Origin: Caballeronia choica
GTDB lineage: Bacteria > Pseudomonadota > Gammaproteobacteria > Burkholderiales > Burkholderiaceae
DNA: 64,000 bases
Direction: 5' to 3'
Assembly (NCBI RefSeq): GCF_001544535.1
Contig: NZ_FCON02000012.1
Span: forward strand, 55,532-119,531
Positions 47,348 to 55,790 of this stretch are shown in pieces; the stretch's first letter is position 1, and every line of letters starts with the position of its first letter. Both the position numbers and the translations under genes were made by a program. The notes under the pieces were generated by a model. That model was not told the origin of the DNA and did no database searches. It worked only from the letters and a program-made list of their open reading frames with translations.

Positions 47348-48643
47348 TTAAGCGGCGGTGCTCGTGCCGTGATTGCCCGGAAGTTGACGGGGTTCGTGCG
47401 TGTAGCCGCGCATCAGGATCATCAGCAGCGTGGCGCCGATCAGGTCGAATGCCCCCAGCGCGACGAACAGCGGCTTGTAGCCGATCGAATCCGCCAGCGC
47501 GCCGACGAGCAGCGAGAATCCCAGTCCGCCGATCCACGCCGCCATGCCGGCGAAACCGCTGGCCGTCCCGACTTCGCCGGATTCGAAGACATCCGCGCTC
47601 AGGGTGTTGACGAGTGCCGAGATCATCTGGTGAGCGAAGCCGCCGACGCAAAAGAGCGCGATGGCCTGATACGGCGAAGCGACGAATCCGATGCAGGCGG
47701 GGCCGATCATCATGAATGCGCCGAGCACTACACCGGCAATGCGCGACCAGATCAGCGGCACGCGCAGATACTTCATCAGGAACGGAGACAGGTATCCGCC
47801 GAACAGGCCGCCCAGGTCGGCCGCGAGGAACGGCAGCCACGCAAAAAGGGCGATCTCCTTGAGATCCATGTGGCGTTCGGTCGCGAGATAGAGCGGAATC
47901 CAGAAACTGAAGGTCTGCCAGGCCGGCTCTGCGAAGAAGCGCGCTTGAGCGATTGCCCAGAAGCGGCGCGTGCCGAGCACTTCGCGCACGCGGCGCTTGC
48001 CCTGCATGGCCGGCCCCACGACGCTCTGTCCGCTGAGGATCTTGTCGCGCTCCTTCTCGGAGATCTTTTTGTGATCCGCGGGCGAGCGATAGAACAGGTA
48101 CCACATCGCAGCCCAGACGAAACCGAGCGCGCCGGTTGTCGCGAAAGCGATCTGCCAGCCATAGCGAAGCGAGATGAAGATGACGAGCGGCGGCGCGAGC
48201 AGCGAACCCAGCGACGTGCCCGCGTTGAAATAACCGACCGCGACGGACCTTTCCTTGTTCGGAAACCATTCGGCGACGACCTTCATGCCGGCCGGGATCG
48301 CGACTGCCTCGGACAGCCCCATCAATCCGCGTAACGCCGCGAGCGAAACCCAGCTCCCGGCGAAGCCGTGAAGGCAGCCCACCAGCGACCACAGGCAGGC
48401 GAATATCGCGAAGCCGATGCGAAGGCCGATGATGTCGATGATCAGGCCGCACACCGGTTGCATGATGGTGTAGCCGACCTGGAACGCTCCGACGACGTAT
48501 GAGTACTGCTGCGTCGTCATATGGAGCATTGTCTTCAACTGCGGGGCCAGCACGCCGAGTGCGTTGCGCGAGAGGTAGTTGACGATCGTGCCGAGACACA
48601 CGAGCGCGATGATCCACCAACGCAAGCCAACAATAGTTTTCAA
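47348..48643 (-). CDS. MFS transporter (ACS-like)
   Basis: A 431-residue major facilitator with 12 predicted helices, of the anion:cation symporter type that takes up sugar acids and related solutes (NYLSRNALGVLAPQLKTML, with GLMGLSEAVAIPAGMKVVAEWF). The start is the TTG at 48643: AAGGAG lies 6 bp upstream, whereas an in-frame ATG at 48676 would place that site inside the gene. It is the first gene of a five-gene leftward operon (transporter, GH31, porin, glpK, glpD) and is preceded by a GlpR-type operator. Its substrate is probably a glycosyl-glycerol. Confidence 0.85.
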   Translation of the reverse strand: MKTIVGLRWWIIALVCLGTIVNYLSRNALGVLAPQLKTMLHMTTQQYSYVVGAFQVGYTIMQPVCGLIIDIIGLRIGFAIFACLWSLVGCLHGFAGSWVSLAALRGLMGLSEAVAIPAGMKVVAEWFPNKERSVAVGYFNAGTSLGSLLAPPLVIFISLRYGWQIAFATTGALGFVWAAMWYLFYRSPADHKKISEKERDKILSGQSVVGPAMQGKRRVREVLGTRRFWAIAQARFFAEPAWQTFSFWIPLYLATERHMDLKEIALFAWLPFLAADLGGLFGGYLSPFLMKYLRVPLIWSRIAGVVLGAFMMIGPACIGFVASPYQAIALFCVGGFAHQMISALVNTLSADVFESGEVGTASGFAGMAAWIGGLGFSLLVGALADSIGYKPLFVALGAFDLIGATLLMILMRGYTHEPRQLPGNHGTSTAA

Positions 48644-48696
48644 GTTCGTCTCCTTCCTTTTTGTCTGTCGAAACACCGCATGCCGTTTGATCGTCG

Positions 48697-48714
48697 ATGT
48701 TCGAATACGAACAT
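48697..48714. promoter_or_regulatory. GlpR-type operator
   Basis: ATGTTCGAATACGAACAT is a perfect inverted repeat of 7 bp with a 4-bp spacer. It matches the Escherichia coli GlpR operator consensus ATGTTCGWTAWCGAACAT nearly in full. It lies 53 bp upstream of the TTG start of the MFS gene, where a repressor would block the operon. A weaker half-site, ATGTTCGTTT, starts at 48885, and TTGTTCGATTTCG at 48906. A GlpR gene is not in the window. Confidence 0.8.
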
Positions 48715-48744
48715 TTTTTCTGCCGCTTCAAGGTAGGTCATCGT

Positions 48745-48762
48745 ACCACTTGGCGTTGTGGT
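48745..48762. promoter_or_regulatory. Second inverted repeat upstream of the MFS operon
   Basis: ACCAC (48745-48749) and GTGGT (48758-48762) form an inverted repeat with an 8-bp spacer, 31 bp further from the gene than the GlpR-type operator. It could be a second regulator site or chance. Confidence 0.3.
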
Positions 48763-49450
48763 TTAAATAGGTAAAAACGCTATGAATGGGCCTGTTATAA
48801 CCATTCTGAAGGGCTTCGGAAAATTTTGACGGCGAAGTGGCTGAGGTTGTCCTACGACATTCTTACGTCGTACAGGATACGAAGATGTTCGTTTAATGAG
48901 TGTTTTGTTCGATTTCGCATCGCCGAGGCGTGAGAAAGAACATGGACGCCGGCCAGGACGGAGCAGGGCAACGCTGACGAGGAATTAGGGTCGTTCGAGC
49001 GCTCGTGCATTTCCGCCATGACTGCCCGGCGTGAACGGCGAGATTCAATTGGAAGGGTTTGCCGTGGTGATGCCCGGCTCGTCCGTGAAAGAGGCATTGA
49101 AGTGGCGGAAATAATGCGTAGCGAGGTGCGAGGCATGCGCGTCGTCGCCTGCGGGTAGAGCGACGGCGAGTATCGGCTGCGCGGCTTGGGTTTCTGTCGA
49201 GGGAAAAAGAAGCGACCGACCTGCTCGCTGCGGCGGATGAACAACTGTAGGCCGCAAACTCGTCCGGCCGGAATCGGGCGAAGTCGTCGGGCTTGTCGGC
49301 CACGTCATCGTGGTCGGCGACGGATGATTGCGCTTATCTCGGCTTTCGTAACTGCGTCGGTCTGCGAGCGTCCCCGCCAGAGCCACGCGCCTGAACCGTC
49401 GGCTCAGGGGGCACGTTCGCTTCTGGCGGAGTCGATCGTCAAAGCACCGC
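48763..49450. other. Non-coding gap right of the glycerol operon
   Basis: About 690 bp between the operon promoter and the cupredoxin gene. Frames on the reverse strand overlap each other in three phases and none resembles a known family. The pair AATGG/CCATT around 48786-48806 and the weak GlpR half-sites near 48885-48920 are the only structures noticed. Confidence 0.4.
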
Positions 49451-49798
49451 TTACTGGACGGTGATCGTCTCCTTCATGTTCGGGTGTATGCCGCAGAAGA
49501 TCCGGTAGACGCCGGGTTTGTCGAACTTGAACTTGAAGGTATCGTTCTGATCGAGTGCACTGGAGCGGAACAGGCCGGAGTCGTTGACTACCGTATGCGG
49601 TTCGCCGTCGAGATTTTTCCAGGTCACCGTCGAGCCGGCTTTCACCGTAAGCGACATCGGCTCGAACATGAAATTCTTCAATACGATGACATTGGGGTCC
49701 TCCGCTTGGGCGACGGAGACCATGCAAGTCGATGCGGCCACGAGCATCCCGACTCCGATGCGAAGCATGAGCGCGCGACGCGTTGTATTCGTAAGCAT
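49451..49798 (-). CDS. Exported cupredoxin (plastocyanin/amicyanin type)
   Basis: A 115-residue blue copper protein with a signal peptide (about residues 1-32, cleaved near VAQAED). The type 1 copper ligands are all there: His68 (EPHTV), Cys102, His105 and Met108 (FCGIHPNM). It carries electrons in the periplasm. It is 46 bp after the metallophosphoesterase gene and shares its promoter, which has the ECF-type motif at 50864. The ATG at 49798 gives the signal peptide; the frame is open further upstream. Confidence 0.88.
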   Translation of the reverse strand: MLTNTTRRALMLRIGVGMLVAASTCMVSVAQAEDPNVIVLKNFMFEPMSLTVKAGSTVTWKNLDGEPHTVVNDSGLFRSSALDQNDTFKFKFDKPGVYRIFCGIHPNMKETITVQ

Positions 49799-49844
49799 GA
49801 TAGTGATCCAGGTGAGTAATCGGTGTCCGAGCGATGCTTGAGGT

Positions 49845-50789
49845 TCAGGCAAGCGTGGCATCGGCGAGCGTTGTCTTGAGCGGGTGGCGCATCACCTTGA
49901 TGCTCGTCACGCCGAGCATTCCGGCAAGCTGATCGCGTGGCACGGTCAGTGGCCCGGGTCCGGGTCCGTTGCCGGCCGTCGGTTGCGGATAGGCGGTCGA
50001 TCGCGCCGTATGGAACGTGATATTGCCTTCCACCTTCGACACGATCTGGTGGATATGCCCGTTCAGGACAGTGACCGAACCGAAGCGCGTCAGATTGCTC
50101 ATCGCCTGGCCGGCATCTCCGGTGCCCCAACCCCACGGTTCGTAGATCGTCCACATCGGCATGTGCGCGAAGACGACGATCGGCGTGCTGGACGAGCGGC
50201 CCTTCAGATCGTCCTGCAGCCAGGCGAGCTGGTCGTCGCCCAGGCCGCCCAGGCCGTTCGGCTTGAAGTGCATCACGTTCACCAGGGCGACGAAGTGCAC
50301 GCCGTTGTGGTCGAAGCTGTAATAGCCCTTGTTTTTCGAGGCTTGCCCGAAGCGGCTGAAATATTCTGTTCCGGGACCATCGGTCACGTCGTGTTCGCCG
50401 GGCACGGTATGCAGCTCGGTGATTTTCAGGCCGGACATCAACTGGGCCGCGTGGTCGAATTCCTCGGCCTTGGAAAGATGGGTGATGTCGCCGGTGTGAA
50501 TCGTCAGCGCCGGCTTGACGGGCATGGCGTTGACGTAGTCGATGGTCTGCTTGAGCGTGGCCGAGACGTCGGGATTGGCTTCCTTGTTGAAGCCGATATG
50601 CGTATCGCTGATCTGCAGGAACAGGGGGACGCCCGAGCCCGCCGACACGCCTTTCTCCGACGCGGCAAGAGCCAGGTTCACTGGCGCAAGCACACCGCCG
50701 GACAAGACGAACAGCGTGCCCGCGCCACCGAAAGCGAGACATTTCAATGCGCCGCGGCGCGACGGATCGGACGGAAGATCTGATGACAT
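49845..50789 (-). CDS. Tat-exported metallophosphoesterase
   Basis: A 314-residue calcineurin-like phosphoesterase. The N terminus has a twin-arginine signal (SRRGALKCLAFGGAGTLFVL), and the metal motifs are ISDTHIG, HTGDIT, PGEHD, AHMP and NGHIHQ, with Glu in place of the usual Asn of GNHD. It should act in the periplasm on phosphoesters, or as a nucleotidase or phospholipase. The ATG at 50789 is 75 bp from the promoter motif at 50864. It is co-transcribed with the cupredoxin gene. This pair near an ECF sigma factor is seen in several Burkholderia genomes, as far as I recall. Confidence 0.85.
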   Translation of the reverse strand: MSSDLPSDPSRRGALKCLAFGGAGTLFVLSGGVLAPVNLALAASEKGVSAGSGVPLFLQISDTHIGFNKEANPDVSATLKQTIDYVNAMPVKPALTIHTGDITHLSKAEEFDHAAQLMSGLKITELHTVPGEHDVTDGPGTEYFSRFGQASKNKGYYSFDHNGVHFVALVNVMHFKPNGLGGLGDDQLAWLQDDLKGRSSSTPIVVFAHMPMWTIYEPWGWGTGDAGQAMSNLTRFGSVTVLNGHIHQIVSKVEGNITFHTARSTAYPQPTAGNGPGPGPLTVPRDQLAGMLGVTSIKVMRHPLKTTLADATLA

Positions 50790-50863
50790 ATTGCCCTCAC
50801 ATGTGGTTTCAAGAGGTAGACGGCCGGACGACCCGACGAGCCTTTGGGCTGGGTTCAACAGCT

Positions 50864-50890
50864 AGACTGCCGGACCGTCCGCTTTATTCC
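50864..50890 (-). promoter_or_regulatory. ECF promoter of the phosphoesterase-cupredoxin operon
   Basis: Read leftward: GGAATA (50890-50885), 17 bp, GTCT (50867-50864). The same motif with the same spacing lies upstream of the DUF4148 genes and of the ECF sigma gene itself, so it is the likely target of that sigma factor. Confidence 0.75.
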
Positions 50891-50984
50891 CGCGTCATTT
50901 GCTGTCGCGAGTCGGGCGGCTGGCAATCGATTCGTCTGGCGCAATGCTCGTAACGCGGTTGCGTCGGCGTTGAGCCATGCTGGT

Positions 50985-51305
50985 CTAATGCGCAGCCTTG
51001 GCCGGCGATGTCGGATCAGTGCTGGCCAGCGCGTTCCTTTCCTCTTGATGCTTGACTTCCAGCCTGTGTTGCGCCGCCTGGAGGGCAGCGGGGTAATCGG
51101 GATCGTCGCCTGCAGCCGGGTTGTAACCGACCGACTCCAGTTCCTCGAGTTCATGCCGCACTTCCGCACGGGTAAGCGGATGCGTACCGGCGTCCAGGGA
51201 CGTCTGCGCATAGGTCACGGCCGACGTCGCGATCAGCGCGGCACCGACGATGAGCGAACCGCACATGGACCGCACGGCCTTCCGATTCAACGAAGCTGAT
51301 TTCAT
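50985..51305 (-). CDS. Exported DUF4148 protein
   Basis: A 106-residue protein with a signal peptide (about residues 1-33, ending VTYAQ) and the short DUF4148 core (PLTRAEVRHELEELESVGYNP). The family is nearly limited to Burkholderiales and is often induced by stress; no function is proven. The ATG at 51305 is chosen for the signal peptide. It follows the other DUF4148 gene by 26 bp and shares its ECF-type promoter. Confidence 0.85.
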   Translation of the reverse strand: MKSASLNRKAVRSMCGSLIVGAALIATSAVTYAQTSLDAGTHPLTRAEVRHELEELESVGYNPAAGDDPDYPAALQAAQHRLEVKHQEERNALASTDPTSPAKAAH

Positions 51306-51331
51306 GTCAATACTCCTGGGGTTGAGGCTGC

Positions 51332-51580
51332 TTACCGGGTCGTACCATCGACCGTCGTCGCAGCGTTGTGTTGAGCAAGTTGCGCATGCTTCATGCGGCT
51401 TACCTGTGGCAAGTAGATTGGATTGACGTCGGGGTAGGACGTGTCGGTGATGTAGTTGAGCCCGGACTGTTGTGCCTCGATCAGTTCCTGATAGACCTCG
51501 GCCCGGGTCTTTCCCTGCGCGAACGCGCTCGACGACGCGAGCATGGCAAGAGAGATAGCAACCATGGTGACCTTCTTCAT
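51332..51580 (-). CDS. Exported DUF4148 protein, short form
   Basis: An 82-residue DUF4148 protein with a signal peptide (MKKVTMVAISLAMLASSSAF, cleaved near AFAQG) and the core KTRAEVYQELIEAQQSGLNY. AAGGAG lies just before the ATG. It is the first gene of a two-gene leftward unit, with the ECF-type promoter 39 bp upstream, so it is probably a direct target of the sigma factor at 52148. Confidence 0.85.
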   Translation of the reverse strand: MKKVTMVAISLAMLASSSAFAQGKTRAEVYQELIEAQQSGLNYITDTSYPDVNPIYLPQVSRMKHAQLAQHNAATTVDGTTR

Positions 51581-51618
51581 TTCCCACTCCTTAGCGTGTT
51601 GTGCGACTTGCCATGAGT

Positions 51619-51645
51619 AGACGCCGCGTTGCCAACCGTTATTCC
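51619..51645 (-). promoter_or_regulatory. ECF promoter of the DUF4148 pair
   Basis: Read leftward: GGAATA (51645-51640), 17 bp, GTCT (51622-51619), 39 bp before the first DUF4148 start. It is one of three copies with identical spacing around the ECF sigma gene. Confidence 0.78.
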
Positions 51646-52074
51646 CATGCGTTCAAAAATTTTTCGAACGCTGACGCAGTTGTCGAAGCTCTGACGCAGA
51701 CCATCCTCAACGATCAGCGCAAGCTCTCGCGATCGGTTCGTCCGCACGTGGTATCGACAAGCCCTCAACCGGTGGTGCCATCCAATGCGCGCGGATCGCT
51801 TTGCGCTTACCGACGCTACAATGTCTTTGATTCGGTCAGACTCAAAAGCCGGTGTCGCCGATCAGTTGCAAGAAAGAGGAGTTCCCTGATCGAGTACTGG
51901 CCTGTTCCGCGTCGCGCGCTCAAGGCGCACACGGCGTGGACAGATTCAGGCAGCCGAACGAGAAGCGTCGATCGAGGACGTGCCTCATCGCGTTCTGGAC
52001 GGAGTGCGCGGATCGAGTGACCGATGCCCGCCATTACCCGAGCAGCGCGGAATCTATTCCAGAGCGCTGTGCCG
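51646..52074. other. Intergenic region between divergent ECF promoters
   Basis: About 430 bp between the leftward DUF4148 promoter and the rightward sigma promoter. Frames on both strands lack family similarity. No other feature was recognised. Confidence 0.4.
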
Positions 52075-52101
52075 GGAATAAAACCGGCATACCGGCGGTC
52101 T
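52075..52101 (+). promoter_or_regulatory. ECF promoter of the sigma/anti-sigma operon
   Basis: GGAATA (52075-52080), 17 bp, GTCT (52098-52101), 47 bp before the sigma start. This indicates that the sigma factor transcribes its own operon. Confidence 0.78.
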
Positions 52102-52147
52102 TCCTATTGGGCGGTCATGGATTTCGAATACAGCGGGAATTTCAAAA

Positions 52148-52687
52148 ATGGCCGACCCTAAGATCGCGCAGCGCTTCGAGAGACTGGTGTTACCTCATAT
52201 GAATTCGGCTTTCAATGTCGCGCGCTGGCTCACGCGAAACGATCAGGACGCCCAGGACGTGGTCCAGGAGGCGTACCTGCGCGCGTTCCGGTTTTTCGAT
52301 TCGTTTCGCGGCGAGGATGCGCGGGCGTGGCTCCTCGCCATCGTGCGCAACACCTTCTACACGTGGCATCAGCAGAACCGCGAGCACGCGAGCGAGACCA
52401 CCCTCTTCGAAGAGGAGTTGCATAGTCATGAAATGAGTACCGCCGATCGGGACGATAGTCCGGAAGCGATGCTGGTACGCGCCGAAAACCTGCAACAGGT
52501 GCACAAGGCCCTGCGAAGCCTGGGACTGGAATACCGGGAGGTCATCGTGCTGCGGGAACTGGAAGAGCTGTCTTACAAGGAAATAGCCAGCATCGTCGGC
52601 ATACCGATCGGCACGGTCATGTCGCGTCTCGCTCGCGGTCGCCAGCAACTCGCGGCAATCCTTGCGCCGACGAACCGGGGGAAGTGA
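52148..52687 (+). CDS. ECF sigma factor (RpoE-like)
   Basis: A 179-residue extracytoplasmic-function sigma factor. Region 2 holds NVARWLTRNDQDAQDVVQEAYLRAFR and DARAWLLAIVRNTFYTWHQ; region 4 (LGLEYREVIVLRELEELSYKEIASIVGIPIGTVMSRLARGRQQL) reads the -35 element. Its stop overlaps the anti-sigma start (TGATG), so the two are coupled. Three GGAATA-N17-GTCT promoters lie before its own gene and two neighbouring leftward operons. The signal is unknown; the exported targets point to envelope or oxidative stress. Confidence 0.92.
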   Translation: MADPKIAQRFERLVLPHMNSAFNVARWLTRNDQDAQDVVQEAYLRAFRFFDSFRGEDARAWLLAIVRNTFYTWHQQNREHASETTLFEEELHSHEMSTADRDDSPEAMLVRAENLQQVHKALRSLGLEYREVIVLRELEELSYKEIASIVGIPIGTVMSRLARGRQQLAAILAPTNRGK

Positions 52688-53472
52688 TGGACCACGAACA
52701 AGCATTTGAACTGTTGCCGGGCTATCTCGACCAGGAGTTGAGCGTGTCGGAGGCCCTCGAATTCGAGCGTCATCTGGCGAGCTGTGAAGATTGCCAGCAA
52801 GCGTATGCGATGCATCGCGAGGTGAGTTCTCAACTGAAGCAGGCGGGGTTGCGCGTGGAGGCGCCGAAGGAACTGGTCGCGAAGATCAAGGCGGCGCTGC
52901 CGGGCAGGCGCTCGCCGTGGGAAAGATTCACTGAGGGCTTGCAGAACTGGTTCGGTGGTGGATCGCGGACGTGGGCGCCGGTCGGCGCGATGGCAATGAG
53001 CGTGATCGCCTTGAGCTGGAGCGTGGTGCTCTATCTCGGTGTACCGACGAGCGAGCAGCGGCTTACGCAAGAAGTCGTGGACGATCATATCCGCTCGCTG
53101 CAGTTCAACCATATCTCCGACGTGATTTCAACCGACAAGCATACGGTTAAGCCCTGGTTCAACGGCAAGCTGGACTTTGCGCCTCCGGTGATCGATCTGG
53201 CGCAGCAGGGATATCCGCTGGTCGGTGGGCGCCTTGATTACCTGAATGGACGCCCGGTGGCGGTGATGGTTTATCGCTACAAGCTGCATCCGCTCAATCT
53301 CTATGTGTGGCCGGGTAACGACGCGGGCGCGGTGCCTCGCATACAGGCGCATCAGGGCTACCATCTGGCCCACTGGAGCGCTGCGGGGATGAACTATTGG
53401 GCGATCACCGATGCCGGCGATAATGAGTTGAACAACTTCGTCGTGGAACTGCGTGCGCATTCGGCGTCGTGA
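52687..53472 (+). CDS. Membrane anti-sigma factor with zinc-finger domain
   Basis: A 261-residue anti-sigma factor. The N-terminal cytosolic zf-HC2/ZAS domain has His29-x3-Cys33-x2-Cys36 (HLASCEDC). One membrane helix (about residues 97-118; WAPVGAMAMSVIALSWSVVL) leads to a periplasmic domain of about 140 residues (VYRYKLHPLNLYVWPG near the middle). It should hold the sigma factor until a periplasmic signal arrives. The ATG at 52687 overlaps the sigma stop codon. The His-Cys motif suggests possible redox control, as in the RsrA/ChrR group. Confidence 0.88.
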   Translation: MDHEQAFELLPGYLDQELSVSEALEFERHLASCEDCQQAYAMHREVSSQLKQAGLRVEAPKELVAKIKAALPGRRSPWERFTEGLQNWFGGGSRTWAPVGAMAMSVIALSWSVVLYLGVPTSEQRLTQEVVDDHIRSLQFNHISDVISTDKHTVKPWFNGKLDFAPPVIDLAQQGYPLVGGRLDYLNGRPVAVMVYRYKLHPLNLYVWPGNDAGAVPRIQAHQGYHLAHWSAAGMNYWAITDAGDNELNNFVVELRAHSAS

Positions 53473-53511
53473 CCAGCAGAGGAGGCAGCGTTAGGCCGAC
53501 TGCTGCTGGTC
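53471..53511 (+). terminator. Hairpin after the anti-sigma gene
   Basis: GACCAGCAG (53471-53479) and CTGCTGGTC (53503-53511) pair perfectly over 9 bp, with a 23-bp loop, right at the anti-sigma stop. Only GTTTC follows, so it is a weak intrinsic terminator or an RNA-stabilising hairpin. Confidence 0.45.
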
Positions 53512-53902
53512 GTTTCAGTGTTAGCGAAGATCGAATGTCGCCACGAGCGGCCTCGATTTGCAGACCGCAACGCGTTTCGCAGTTCGCCAAGGCCACTGCT
53601 TTTGACCCAATGTGCGCGAAAGCGCCCATCCTCGTTGGGCCGACAGTTGGGGGCGCTGCCCGGGTGCGCGCTTATGACGGAATAATGTCCGCGTCGGCGT
53701 GTGCACATCGCAGCTATGCACTCGTTCCGACGAACACGCCTCGCGATGTGCAGGCATGGTCGCTATGGCGCGGGTTTCACCGACCATGCATTTCAGCGCG
53801 TTAGGTGTCGGGTGAGAGGCCTGCTGTACTTCAGGTTACGCAGATTATGGGTTACACCGCGACTCAGAGCCGCGTTGAGCGGGACAGGGCCATACATGAT
53901 GT
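53512..53902. other. Non-coding gap between two convergent units
   Basis: About 390 bp between the anti-sigma gene and the end of the NRPS operon. No gene is recognised. No clear terminator for the leftward operon was found. Confidence 0.4.
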
Positions 53903-54652
53903 CTAGTCCAATGTCACGACATGGCCGTTCCAACCGGCGCCCGACCGACTCGCCATCACCAAGGCTTCACCCGCGCCCTTTGCGGCGATCACGCGACGAC
54001 CGTCCTCGGCCCAGAATGCGCTCTTGCCGATCGGCGACCATCCCCCCGTTTCTCCACCATGGTTCGCCATCAAAACGGCAAAGCGGTGTTGCATAGCATA
54101 TCCTTCAAGCAAGGCGGTGTCCGCGACGTAACCGTTGGCGGTGATTAGCGCGCCCGCGGCATACAGGCTCGAGCCGCTCGTGGCTGCCTGTTCCGCATGC
54201 TCTGGATGACCCGTGTCCGCGCAGATCGCGAGGGCGATGGTCGTACCGTCGACAGAGATCGGCTTCCCGCCCGTCCCTGGAGCAAAGACCAAATCCTCGC
54301 CCGGATGCAGATATTGCTTCGTATAAGTGGACACCTTCCCGTCCGGGGTGAAGGTTAAAGCACCGATCCGCACGACATCGTCGTATCGCAACGGGGCGCC
54401 GACGACGGCGGTCAGCCCGTTTCGGACGCACTCATCCCTAAGCGGTACGAGACGCGAATCGTCGCCGTGGATTGCCAACTCCTTTGCGAGTGCTCTTTCG
54501 TACCCGGTCAATGAAAGCTCGGGAAAGACAACGAAGCGTGCGTTTCCCGCAGCGGCTTCGCGTAGAAATATCAGATGCCGATCGACGTTCTTCCGCAGGT
54601 TGCCGGCAACCGAAACGGACTGGGCTGCCGCTACGATAAAAGGTGCTGACAT
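53903..54652 (-). CDS. Carbon-nitrogen hydrolase (nitrilase fold)
   Basis: A 249-residue nitrilase-superfamily amidase with the complete Glu-Lys-Cys triad: Glu45 (FPELSLTGY), Lys112 (TKQYLHPGED) and Cys144 (ICADTGHPEHA). Such enzymes cleave amide or nitrile bonds. The ATG at 54652 gives the normal start (MSAPFIVAAAQ). It is the last gene of the leftward NRPS operon, 52 bp after the phosphopantetheinyl transferase gene. It may release the active amino acid from a peptide precursor, or protect the producer; both are inference. Confidence 0.82.
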   Translation of the reverse strand: MSAPFIVAAAQSVSVAGNLRKNVDRHLIFLREAAAGNARFVVFPELSLTGYERALAKELAIHGDDSRLVPLRDECVRNGLTAVVGAPLRYDDVVRIGALTFTPDGKVSTYTKQYLHPGEDLVFAPGTGGKPISVDGTTIALAICADTGHPEHAEQAATSGSSLYAAGALITANGYVADTALLEGYAMQHRFAVLMANHGGETGGWSPIGKSAFWAEDGRRVIAAKGAGEALVMASRSGAGWNGHVVTLD

Positions 54653-54704
54653 AGCGAGCTTCTCGTAAGTTGGATTGGATACGACGCCACGGAAAACACA
54701 GCGA

Positions 54705-55472
54705 TTACCTGGCGATTTCCACCAGCCTGACATGGCCGTCGCCGACCGCGCAACCCGAAATTCGGCGTGCGGGATCACTCCACTCCAGAAACTTCCATGG
54801 GCCGCTGCTCACGCGGCGGCACCAACGGCGAGCGGTGGACTCAGATAACGGCAAATCAGACAGATCGACTGTCGAAAGCGTGTCGAGCGTAAGCGCGCCG
54901 AATTTGACCAGCGATTCCTTGCGCACCCAGAATCGCAGGAACGCCAACTGGTCAGGCTCCAAGCCATCCGATGAAACATCGGCCGCGCACGCATTCAGCA
55001 GTTCACGTTCGGCATCGGTCAGGACACGACCCAACTCACCATGGCTCACCGGAACATTGCTCCATTGCTCGATGTCCACGCCGATTGGGCCGCGGTTGCA
55101 CGCCGCCGCAGCCACGCCGTTCGTATGACTCAGGCTGACGTGCAGATTCGGGTGACTACGCAGATGCGGACGACCATGCGGACCGCCGCACCGGTCGCAG
55201 TGCTGCTCCACGACGAACGTGCTCGCGCTTGCACCGGTCAGCATCGCGGCAGCCCGCCGCACGAGGAGATGCCCGGCCAGAAAATCGCGCTTGTCGTCGT
55301 GGTTGCGAAACGCTCGTGCACGGTCGCGCTCGATATCGGTGAGCGTCGTCAATTCATCGTCGTCCGTCGTCTCCATGACACGCTCACTTAGACCGACCAG
55401 GACAATCCCTTCCGACTGTTGCGCAGAACCGACGAGTTCAGATAAAGACGCTTGCGACACTGGGGTCGTCAT
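54705..55472 (-). CDS. 4'-phosphopantetheinyl transferase (Sfp type)
   Basis: A 255-residue Sfp/Gsp-type transferase that adds phosphopantetheine from CoA to the carrier proteins of the NRPS. Motifs are SLSHTNGVAAAA, GVDIE (the Mg-binding Asp and Glu) and FWVRKESLVKFGALTLD. It starts at the ATG at 55472, which overlaps the azlD stop (ATGA), so it is part of the NRPS operon. Four cysteines or histidines in EQHCDRCGGPHGRPH are a common feature of the group. Confidence 0.9.
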   Translation of the reverse strand: MTTPVSQASLSELVGSAQQSEGIVLVGLSERVMETTDDDELTTLTDIERDRARAFRNHDDKRDFLAGHLLVRRAAAMLTGASASTFVVEQHCDRCGGPHGRPHLRSHPNLHVSLSHTNGVAAAACNRGPIGVDIEQWSNVPVSHGELGRVLTDAERELLNACAADVSSDGLEPDQLAFLRFWVRKESLVKFGALTLDTLSTVDLSDLPLSESTARRWCRRVSSGPWKFLEWSDPARRISGCAVGDGHVRLVEIAR

Positions 55473-55789
55473 CGCACAAATGCATGCCATGCGTAGAACA
55501 CCGCAACCCCGACAAAGCAGGATAGCAGCATCCGTTTCGAGATCAGCGCGATGATAAGTACCGCACAGCCGCCGAAGATATAGGCGTTATGCATGCTCAA
55601 GTCGATTCGGTCACCGGACGGCATCAGCAGTGACGGTGCGACGATCGCCGCCAGTACGGTCGTTGGAACGAAGCGCAGGACGCTCTGGGCCCACGCAGGC
55701 GGTTCAAGCTCACCCCACAGCACTAAGGGCAGATATCGAGGCAAGAATGCGGCCAATCCCACGCCGATGAAAACTAGATAGATGGACAT
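55469..55789 (-). CDS. azlD: AzlD-type small exporter subunit
   Basis: A 106-residue membrane protein with three to four helices, the small subunit of the AzlCD branched-chain amino acid exporter (VFIGVGLAAFLPRYLPLVLW, then RFVPTTVLAAIVAPSLLM). AAGGAG precedes the ATG at 55789, only 1 bp after the azlC stop, and its own stop overlaps the transferase start. The pair probably exports the NRPS product or protects the cell from it. Confidence 0.85.
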   Translation of the reverse strand: MSIYLVFIGVGLAAFLPRYLPLVLWGELEPPAWAQSVLRFVPTTVLAAIVAPSLLMPSGDRIDLSMHNAYIFGGCAVLIIALISKRMLLSCFVGVAVFYAWHAFVR

Positions 55790-55790
55790 G

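Noticed and set aside
48852-49386. Three overlapping reverse frames right of the MFS operon
   Set aside because: All three phases are open over parts of the region and none has protein-like composition or family motifs.
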